Source: Papilionanthe hookeriana x Papilionanthe teres
Lineage: Eukaryota; Streptophyta; Magnoliopsida; Asparagales; Orchidaceae
Reading direction: 5' to 3'
Length of the DNA stretch: 64,000 nucleotides
Assembly: GCA_022702705.1 (NCBI GenBank)
Contig: CM040421.1
Coordinates: 76,192,121 to 76,256,120, forward strand
The notes under the pieces were generated by a model. The model was not told the origin of the DNA and did not search any database. It worked only from the letters and a program-made list of their open reading frames with translations. This document shows positions 55,393 through 64,000 of the stretch, one piece after another (position 1 is the first letter of the stretch; each line of letters opens with the position of its first letter). The position numbers and the translations under genes were made by a program.

Positions 55393-58235
55393 CCAAAGTC
55401 AACCAAACCAGCTTAAAACCTAATGGGGTGAACCCAACCCCAAGAAGGTGCCACCATGACCCACTTACCCAAACTTAAAGGAAAATAAACCAAACTCAAA
55501 ACCAACTTGCCCCAACCCACTAGTTTCTTCTGAAGGACCAAATCTTGCTCCCCTAGGTTATTTAAAGCCCAAACCTAAGAGCTTCTCACTCAAGCAAAAC
55601 CTCATTGCCCTTAGAGAAAAGTCTGACAAAATTCCCTCAAATTGCTTATGCATTCTCTCTCATTAATTCCTCCTCTTTCTAAGCTCAAGCCACTAACTTC
55701 GCTCCATTAATTTCTTCAAGCCGCAACAGGAAAAATCCTGGTTTTTCAGTCAAACAAACTACAATCCAATATTAACTGCACCAAATGACTCACCCAACTC
55801 TAAAATTAATTCCCTCTCCATTTTGCTAATGTCTTGAGTCATTCAACCCTTTCAAGAACAACCCATGCACCCTTTTGGTCAAATTCATGTGAAACCCAAC
55901 ATCTATTTCAGTTAGAGCTTAGAGAAGGTGTGTTGGGTCCAATTGACGATGAAGCAACCGCCAAATTGATGCCAATACTTTTTGGCCAACGTATAAGCTA
56001 AAAAATTCATCTTAGTGCTCAGTCTTGTTCTTTTTTGAAGAAAACCATCATGACAAGAAATCTTAGCCATAGGATGTGAACTTTAGGGCTTATAAATTCT
56101 TTTAGACAGATTGGATCATAGTTTCAAGCATAAGATTGCTTGGATCAATGATTTAAACTTGGAAGGCTCGCATACACTATCCCTTTAGAGTTGATGAACT
56201 GATGTCGTTCGTTTTTGGTAACGAACGGGCAGAGATTAGGTCATATGAGAAATAGTGGGACGAATCAATGCATGGGTTAGATACCAGTAAAGAAAGGGAA
56301 GCCAACTATGGAGCATCACATGAAAGTTAGTGGAGGATGGGTTGACGCGGCGGTTGACTCAGACCTTATTGTAAACAAATAAAATCAGGATTTATGGATT
56401 AATTAAATACAAAAAAATTGGAGAGTTTTAAAAAATTCATAATTAATTAAAAATCACAAAAATACAAGTAAAATCATATAAACACAATAAAATAAGGAGA
56501 ATCAAGAAAAAATAAAACTACGAGAAGTTAACTCATAATTAATTCAAAGAATAATTAAAAATAGTGAAAAATTAAAATATTATTAAAATAAAGTATAATT
56601 CAAAATTAAGTTAAAGTTGATGTGATCAAGCCCTATGACCATGGGAACTTCCCATAAATTTCCCATGGTCAAAGACCAACTTTTAATAAAAATTTTATAA
56701 TTTTCTTTAAAATAAAAAATTAATCTGAAAATTTAACATAAAAAATAAAATAAAATAAATTTTAAAACCAAAAGAAAATAAAAAAGAAAATAAAATAGTA
56801 AACCCATAAAATAAAATGATATTTTTACCCTCTGAAATCTAATAAGCCACTAAAAAGAATGAAATGTCATAATTGTAAATAGAAAAATTCTACTTTTAAC
56901 CTTCTACCTCCAGAAAAATAATTAAACTTTGATAATTGGACCAATTAAATGAGTAAAATGAACTGAGCAGAGCAAACCCTAACTTGGAAAGCAAAATTAC
57001 AAAAAAGGGTAAATTTGTAGTTATTAAAAATATGAAAAATCGCACTTTATAAATCTATTAAAATTTGAATAATTAAAAATCATGAGATAAATGACTAAAT
57101 AAATATTTAAAACACTTCAAGAAAAATTAATAAAATTAACAAGTCAAATAAACTATATTTTAATTAAACCTGAAAATTACAAATTTATCCTTAATGTTAA
57201 ATTAACTAATTTGAAACTTTAAAACTTGACAAATTCAATTACCACTCATTAATAAAACATAAAAAATAAAATAAATAAATTATAACAAAATACTTAATTG
57301 GAAAGATGAGGAGGGTCATATTTGTGATTTTACAAAATTTATAAATGTGTCATTCTTAAACTTCAAACCCTAAATAAAAATATTTAAAAGTTAAAAATTA
57401 TAAAATTATAACAAAAATGATCATTAATCATCAAAATAGAGAAGAATTAATAAAATTGAAATAATTAAAAGTAATGAGAGGTTTACTTCTAATTTCCCAA
57501 AATTACAAGAATGCCTTAACTTGGTTTTAAACCACCGAAACAAATTTCCTCAACCAAAAACTTGTTAAATCTTGTGTTAAACCATTAATGAATGGTTATA
57601 AAAAAATTAAATAATAAAATATAAATATTTAAAAGTGAATTTAGGCTTATTTGTTACTTTTTTTTCTAAAATTATAAATATATCCTTCTCATTATTAAAC
57701 TTAACAAATGAAATCATCAATATTGGAAACTTCAACCAAATAATTTTAAATTCTTATTAAAATAAAATATTACATAATAAGCGACTTTCAACTTGCGATA
57801 AAGTGGTTTATGTCAGAAATTTGTAATTTTACAGGATAAAGTGGTTTATAAGATCTATTTTTCATAATAATTAATAACCTATCTTATTTTACGGTCATTA
57901 AGATCTATTGTGCATGATTTTAATAGCAATTTGGATGTTTAGATGGCAGCCCTTTTCAGATTGGGTTATAAGCTCATCGTATTCTTTTTAACATGTTTGC
58001 TCTTGGACTAAGTTTATGGGGTTATGATTCTTTCAGTAAACCTCACTTCATTCTTAAGATTTTGAGGTTGTTCTTCTAGTCGCCACATAAATTCTCATCT
58101 TATAGGCTTTCTAACGATCATATATCGTCTGATTTACTAATAAAATATCAACTAAAACATCAAATAAATCATTTTCGAAATCACCAAAGCCGAACAATAT
58201 GATAGTTAAGATCTCACTGAGTTTCTCAGCATCTC
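55393..58235 (+). repeat. Degraded LTR-like sequence, plus orientation
   Basis: Composition and order follow the TR-GAG LTRs: 'cccaa'-rich start, 'tatttaaagccc' at about 55558, a GC-richer block near 56210-56370, a long AT-rich section, and an end (57940-58220) matching 'cacataaatcctca...atgatagtttgggaag' of LTR3 (about 39110-39345). Divergence is too high to fix ends. No gene is supported. Confidence 0.5.
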
Positions 58236-58607
58236 CAACAGGTCATACACATCTTCATTTGGAAAAATTTTTCCATCAGGACTCTACACGTAGCTCTACG
58301 TGCGGAGTCCAATGACAATCCGCCATGTGACAGTCCCCCACGTAATCTGCCACGTGGCAAATGTGGGTCCCGCCCAGAGAAAAAATTAAATACTTCAAAA
58401 TTAATTGCGACCTGGCCCGAAACCCGAACCGACCGTCGTTCAAAAAACCTTTTCTTCTTTCCCGTAACGCCTTCCGCCATTTCACCGTTCATCTTCTTTC
58501 ACCGTTCATCTTCTTTCCCGTAACCCTGCGACCATTTCGCTATCCATATTCGCTGGTCGACCGCACGAGACACAATTTCGGTGCTAGCGCTAGCGAAGGA
58601 GGAGACA
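58236..58607 (+). promoter_or_regulatory. Promoter and 5' UTR of the Ulp1-like relic
   Basis: A perfect palindrome GGAAAAATTTTTCC (58261-58274), a 15-bp imperfect inverted repeat (58279-58293 with 58296-58310), a G-box GCCACGTGGC (58349-58358), and a duplicated 'accgttcatcttctttc' (about 58485-58518) in the C/T-rich leader. GC content rises sharply from the LTR relics to the left. No clear TATA box. Confidence 0.5.
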
Positions 58608-58636
58608 ATGGCGTCCGAGCGGTCGGTTAAATCAAG

Positions 58637-59910
58637 GTATGACTAAAATTTTTTTCTAGAAGAAAAACCTAAACAAGTCTTAGGGTTTAGTAAACCTAAA
58701 CAAGTCTCAATATTTAGTAAACCTCAACAAGACAAAGGCATATTGTACATTACATTCTAAAAACTAAATTTTGAAACATGAATTACTCTAAAGCATGAAT
58801 AATACAACAATAACACACAAGTAACACACCAATATGCTTGAAATAACCGAATAAAATATGTATTTCTTGCGTGGTATTGTTGTATTATTCTAAGTAAATA
58901 TTTTCCTACTCAATAACCGACATCCTAAATAAAGCAATAACATAAATTAAACACTATTTTATATGTGTTATTGTTGTATTATTGTCGTGTTATTACCGCG
59001 TTATTCATGTTTTAGTGTTGTGTAATTCCTGTATTATTGATGTGTTACTTTAGTTGATGTGTTACTCTTGTGCTCATGTGTTATTCTTATGTGTTTAGGT
59101 TATTGGTTTGTTTATACAACAATAACATACATGAAACACTGCTTTGACGTTTTATTATTCTATTATTGTTGTGTTATTACCGTGTTATTCACGTATTATT
59201 AGTGTGTAATTCATGTATTATTGATGTGTTACTTTAGTTGATGTGTTGATCTTGTGTTCATGTGTTATTCTTAGGTGTTTAGGTTATTGCGTTATTTTGA
59301 TGTGTTATTTCTGTGTTATTCCTGTATTATTATTGTGATATTCATGTATTACTGTTGTATTAATATTGATGTATTTCTGTTGTCTGGTTGTGTTATTCAT
59401 GTATTACTGTTTTATGTTGATTTTTTTATGTGTTATCCTCTATTCATGTGTTATTCTTTGGTGTTTAGGTTATTGTATTATTTTTATGTGTTATTTCTTT
59501 GTTATTCCTGTATTATTATTACGTTATTCATGTATTACTGTTGTATTAATATTGATGTATTTCTGTTGTCTGGTTGTGTTATTCATGTATTATTGTTTTA
59601 TGTTGATTTATTTTGATGTGTTATCCTCTATTCATGTGTTATTCTTTGGTGTTTAGGTTATTGTATTATTTTGATGTGTTATTTCTTTGTTATTCCTGTA
59701 TTATTATTATGTTATTCATGTATTACTGTTGTATTAATATTGATGTATTTCTGTTTTCTGGTTGTGTTATTCATGTATTACTATTTTATTTTGATTTATT
59801 ATATAGTGTTATCCTCTATTCATGTGTTATTCTTACGTCCTTACATGTGAAATATATTTTTCATCAGTCATTGGTGTGTTATTTATGTATAACTTTCTTC
59901 ATTTTGCAAG
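58637..59910 (+). other. First intron of the Ulp1-like relic, minisatellite-rich
   Basis: Starts gtatga and ends ttttgcaag. Nearly all of 58960-59860 consists of variants of 'tgtgttattcatgtattatt', with reverse-type 'aataaca' sequence at 58790-58970. Long frames here arise from the repeats and are not genes. Confidence 0.6.
59250..59860 (+). repeat. About 187-bp higher-order tandem repeat
   Basis: The marker 'cctgtattattatt' occurs at about 59321, 59507 and 59695 (spacing 186 and 188). Units include 'gttgtattaatattgatgta' and 'atcctctattcatgtgttat'; about 3.2 copies in total, built of shorter TTATT-type units. Confidence 0.9.
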
Positions 59911-61376
59911 ATAATGAGCGTAAGGACTTTGAACTGCAGATGTCGTCCATCTGCAGTGAGGGCTGTACCGGATGGACTTAGGGATCGCATTTCTGAGTAG
60001 ACAGTTCATAACTTAAGGGAAATGAGGATCTACTCTTTTTTTGACATGCCTCCTATCCCCAAGACAATGTTCTGACTTTGCATATTTTGAGATGTTGAGA
60101 TAACAGGAGGAGGGTTTTCAGATTGGGTGGAAAAGAGCTGAAGCTAGATGCTAACCACGTGGCCTTGTTGCTTGGCATGCCTAACAGAGGAGAGCGTGCC
60201 GCATGGAAGAGAAGTAGACTAGCTGTGGAAGATGTCATAGCAATAAAGGAACAAACAACTGATTTTTTTTGCAGAAGGAGCATCTACTCCTCCTTTTGAG
60301 CAGTTGTATTTAAAATTTTTGCTAACTAATCTATTTTTTCCGTCTAGCAATTTTCACGTGCACACAGAGCTTGCTCCGTTTGCTGCTAATCCACAGGCTT
60401 TTCCCTCCTTTAATTGGTCTGCTGTCATATGTGAAATGCTGTTAGAACAAGTCAGCACAACTTACACGAAATTAAAGGATACTAAATCATTGGGCTATAT
60501 CCAAGGTTTCGTATTTCTGCTTACGGTATGTATTTCTTCCATTCTTTAAAACAATCATTATGAATTTTAGTTTTGTTGTTTTTTTCTGTTACATAAATGA
60601 TTATTGTGTATGACATCCTCAGCTATGATTTTACGAGATGACATCACTGGTTACTCCTGCCGCCCCTGAGGCTCGACCACGTATTCTGAGATGGCCAACA
60701 AGTCATGGGCGGACTGCGAAACAGATTCATGAAGCATTTAAGGGGCTTCATCCTTCACAGGTTTGTCATTCATTACATTAAAATAATTGTAAATGGTTCA
60801 TAGTTGTTATACAATGACATGTTTAATTTTATTGCAGGTCGATGACATGTTCTTGGATTTGAGGGATGATAAAGTCCAGCTGCTCTCAAATCCAGAGCAG
60901 AGACCACGTACTCCTCCAATGCCTCACCCACAGCACGAGACCGAGGCAGGACCATCCTCACCTAGAGCGGGTACACTAGTGTCAAGTGAGATGACCCCAG
61001 TGGTTGGTCGTACTAGTGGACCTGTTGATCTTGAAGCTATGTATGATTTGATGAAAGATCAGCACCAAGTGAGCTTACATAAACAAGACAGAGTGGATTC
61101 ACATGATGTACAGCTGCATACGATGGATGATGCTATTACCAACCTCACAGACCTTGTACATAGGTTGGTTGAAAACATGGCTGATAAGGAGGTTGAGAAG
61201 GAGCAATCCAGTAGTAGTTCCCGGAAGAGGTCGTTCGAGCCACCGGTCACTCAATACCAATTTAGAAGAAGACTTACGGTAGCTGATATAGACCACACCA
61301 TACACAGAGAGGATCCTGTACATATAGATGATCCCTTTCCAACATTAGCTGACAGACATATAGATACGGTAGTACA

Positions 61377-61735
61377 TACCGCTAAGGCCGATGTACAGAC
61401 GGATGATCTGGCAGAGGCCCAAGAGGCCAATATATATATTGATGATCTGGTAGTGGCCAAATAGGCGATTTGCAGATTGATGATCCGACAGAGGCCCAAG
61501 AGACCGATGTACAAATTGATGATCCGGCAATGGCCAAAGAGGCTGATTTCCAGCTTGATGCTCCGGCAGTGGCTCAAGAGGCTGATGTGCATATTGAGGA
61601 TACGACATTGGCCCGAGAGGCCGATGTTCAGATTGATTTTCCGGAAGTGGCCCAAGAGGTCAATGCACAGATTGATCCTCCAGAAGTGGCCCAAGAGGCC
61701 GACGTGCACAGTAAGGATGTAGAATTCGCCCAGGC
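61377..61735 (+). repeat. 39-bp coding repeat (13-residue units) in the Ulp1-like relic
   Basis: About nine units of the type V-A-Q-E-A-D-V-Q-I-D-D-P-A. The series is interrupted at about 61462 by TAG plus a one-base loss, then continues in the shifted frame to about 61730. The repeat is acidic and predicted to be disordered. It lies between a nuclear-protein-like basic segment (RKRSFE, about 61222) and the protease part. Confidence 0.85.
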
Positions 61736-62529
61736 TGTATGGGATTCGACATTGCAAGAAGACCCTGATGAAGTCGATCGAGCAATAAGAAGTATGTTAA
61801 ATTCTATATTGGTGAGTACTACATTTTATTTTAACGATACGATCTACCTTTCTTTTATGATTACTAAAAACATATTTTCTATTGCAGACGCGTCTTGTGG
61901 CATCAGGTGAAGATATTGATGCTCAAGAGGGTGATGGCCAAGAAGCCAAAGATATGGAAGAAAATATTGAATTATCTAGTCTGAGCTCTGTTGAGGCCCA
62001 ATTCGCCATAGTTGTAAGTACCTAATAAAGGTTAAAATAGAATTTATATATTCTCCATGTCTTTGATAAACATTGTTTGATGTTGCAGAGCTGTCCTGCA
62101 CCTGGACCTATTGATTATCCTAGTAGATCTTTGATACCACAGGAAATGCAGGAAGTGATCGATCTGTGTCTTGCGAGTCACCCAGGACCGTAAGTTAATG
62201 TGAACATTTAATTTCAATTTTTGCAATTGTGTTGTTGTGAATTAACATAAACGTTGTGTTATCAATGCAGTAGCGATATTGTGTTGTTTAGAGGAGGTAT
62301 TATGATTGACAGAATAACCCTAGTAGATCTTCTGCTCAATAAGTCTCTCGGAAATGAACACATAGATCTTTTTGCTACGCTATTGCGCGAATGAACATTG
62401 AGGAGACCTGACCTATACCGGCCTTACCTCTATGTTTCACCTTCATATTTGGTAATATTTTTTAGTCACTCTACTTTGTATTAAATTTTTAATAAATATG
62501 GCCAAACTAAAACTAATGATGTTATTCAG

Positions 62530-63093
62530 ATGCAAAAGAAATATGGCAACAACAAACAGTTTGTTGACCACATAACTGTGGAGACTTTAAGTGGCACAAA
62601 GACAATATTGTTTCCAATTATGCATAATGATCACTATATTTTGTTGGTGCACGATATCGGTAACTTTAGATGGAGAATTTACGACTCCCTTCCAAAGCCG
62701 ACCCATAAGTCCTATGTTGAACTAGTTGTAAGAAAATTCAACTCTTTCAAATATTATTGCAAATTCAGAGTAGAACTTATGACAAAACATAATAACACAT
62801 AGTAGCACACAAGTTACACTTCACTATTTGTTTCTCGTATGCAGATCAAAATGTTCGCTAAGGATTGTGGAGATCTTTTCAAAGCGAAAATCTTCAAATG
62901 GCCTAGGGCAATAGTGCAGGGTGCACCAACACAATCAAACAACATTGACTGTGGGATGTTCGTTTGTAAGTTCATGGAAACAGTCATGCTGGCCGAAGAC
63001 CCGGATTGGAAATAATACTTAAATTGGCAGGATGACATGAAAAGATTCAGAGCAGAATTTGCATATGATATTTGCCTCCTGTCAAGGGATTAA
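62530..63093 (+). other. C48 peptidase domain exons
   Basis: Exons 62530-62727 and 62845-63093 joined at gtaagaaaa...tatgcag. The first holds the catalytic His (DHYILLV) and Asp (YDSL); the second the Gln (PTQSNN) and Cys (DCGMF). Stop TAA at 63013 comes 27 codons before the apparent family end at 63091. Confidence 0.8.
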
Positions 63094-63950
63094 ATTTATT
63101 AATATGATCAGAGTTTCTTTCTTACACCATACATTACAGGTCTTGTCAGTTTTCATTTCTTATTGACTCCATACATCATAGCTTCTTTATTTTTTTAGAA
63201 CTCAGAAGTTGCAACTGGAATGCAATTATGGGGTGATGAATCTTTTGGAATGTTGAACACAGTATATAGCAGTGCTTATCAAGTAAATTCATTAACTGTT
63301 TTCATATCAATTTTTTAAGGCATTTACATAATATTACAAGCTTATCAGTGTGCATTTTTTACTGACTCAATGCATTTTTTTATTGCAAGCAGAATGCATC
63401 TATGGGATGGTGAAAGTTATCAAATAGCTAGGAAGGCTTACTATGTGGTTGTTTTATGTTTAGAAATATGTATGACGGCATGTATATAGCAAGAAATTGA
63501 AAGTGTAGTTGTTAAGCTTGTAAATGTATAGAAATTTCTTAATCAAGTTTTTGATGTTTATTTACTGCAATTTCCTTGTCATATGGTATATATGGATGAT
63601 ATATATAGTTCATTGTGGCAGAGCTTTTTTATGAAATATTTGATTTTTTCTGAAATATTTTCTTTCCCTGTACAATGGTGTGGTTAAAATATTTGTTTTT
63701 TTCTGAAATATTAGCTTTGTTTTGAAAATTAAAAATATTCCATCATAAATTGCTACATGGATTCTAAAAAATTAGCTGTGTAACTATAATTGTTTCGTAT
63801 ATTTCCACTATGTCTAAAATAAATGAAGGGAATCCATTATTAAAATCTCTGTATTGCTATATTATAATGATTTGTAAGTACAGAAAATTTTATTTATATG
63901 CTATAAATATTTCTAAAAAATATATAATTTAGAATAATATAATTTTTCCG
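63094..63950. other. Downstream AT-rich sequence, nothing recognised
   Basis: 3' flank of the Ulp1-like relic. Two short stretches (63200-63285 and 63390-63420) share 'gaatgca...atgggg/tggtga' and look like a diverged local duplication. No gene, terminal repeat or RNA gene found. Confidence 0.5.
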
Positions 63951-64000
63951 ACAGTAACACGATTTATTAGCGATTTTTTCCACAGTAACATGATTTATTG
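63951..64000 (+). repeat. Start of a 31-bp direct repeat at the window end
   Basis: 'acagtaaca(c/t)gatttatt' at 63951 and 63982, linked by 'agcgattttttcc'. Cut by the window end, so copy number is unknown. Confidence 0.7.

Larger units (their letters stand above)
58608..63093 (+). pseudogene. Multi-exon Ulp1-like (C48) protease relic with DUF1985-like N-terminal domain
   Basis: Ulp1-family enzymes are cysteine proteases that process SUMO-type modifiers; relatives with this layout are common in plant genomes and often ride on MULE or CACTA transposons. Proposed exons: 58608-58636 (MASERSVKSR, weak), 59911-60525, 60623-60760, 60838-61811, 61889-62013, 62089-62189, 62271-62451, 62530-62727, 62845-63093, most with GT...AG borders. 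Exon 2 has KELKLDANHVALLLGMPNRG and LGYIQGFVFLLT (DUF1985-like). The C-terminus has HNDHYILLVHD, YDSLP and TQSNNIDCGMFVC: catalytic His, Asp, Gln and Cys are present. Lesions: TAG 59998, a frame change near 60070, TGA 60096, T8 frameshift 60263-60270, TGA 60626, TAG 61462 with a 1-nt loss, TGA 62392, TAA 63013. Exon 1 phase does not join exon 2. A transposon copy is possible; no terminal repeats were found. Confidence 0.75.

Noticed and set aside
59275..59981. Overlapping frames of 96-122 codons with many Cys, Tyr and Val, looking like membrane proteins
   Set aside because: They are translations of the TTATT minisatellite in three phases; no consistent start or relation to flanking exons.
61251..61757. 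168-codon minus-strand frame opposite the acidic repeat
   Set aside because: Antisense of the 39-bp coding repeat; the plus-strand frame has splice sites and domain context.

Overview
The window is repeat-dominated plant nuclear DNA, very AT-rich apart from short GC-rich islands inside LTRs. Plant origin is shown by Ty3/gypsy gag proteins with plant-type primer sites (tRNA-Arg type and tRNA-Asp type), an Athila-like gag-protease, and a spliced Ulp1/C48-protease relic. A eudicot is likely from general resemblance of the gag proteins; I cannot name the species. No intact host gene, tRNA, rRNA or CRISPR was found.

About 85% of the window (1-54862) is one nest of LTR retrotransposons that can be unpicked from target-site duplications (TSDs). 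The outermost element ('outer TR-GAG') runs from before the window (5' LTR, 1-4124) to 54862 (3' LTR 48324-54862, about 6.5 kb). Its internal region is in four pieces: 4125-5922, 7742-9958, 39922-41453 and 48008-48323. The interruptions are (i) a minus-strand solo LTR (5923-7736, TSD ccgct/ccact); (ii) a complete second TR-GAG, 'element A' (9959-39916, TSD atcac); and (iii) a solo LTR of the same superfamily (41454-48002, TSD aacta). The 5' LTR of element A is itself split by an Athila-like element, 'element X' (11816-21185, TSD caagc).

Both TR-GAG elements have exceptionally long LTRs (about 6.5-6.8 kb), a Tat/Ogre-type primer site, only a gag region (now broken by stops and frameshifts) with a duplicated zinc-knuckle-like domain, no protease, reverse transcriptase or integrase, and a 3' untranslated region with element-specific tandem arrays. 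They must have moved using enzymes supplied in trans. Element X keeps gag, protease and a pol linker reading frame but lacks RT-RNaseH-integrase.

From 54863 to about 58235 lie older, degraded LTR-like fragments in both orientations. From about 58236 to 63093 there is a multi-exon relic with a G-box promoter, a minisatellite-filled first intron, a DUF1985-like domain, a 13-residue coding repeat and a C-terminal Ulp1 (C48) domain that keeps its catalytic residues but follows several disabling lesions; such genes are often carried by plant DNA transposons.

The main unexplained signals are: LTR 3' ends that contain an older LTR-end/primer-site junction (three cases); a conserved splice donor inside the LTRs with a matching acceptor before gag; an A/G-rich RNA module shared by the otherwise different element X and TR-GAG elements; and 3' sequence motifs complementary to the primer-binding site.
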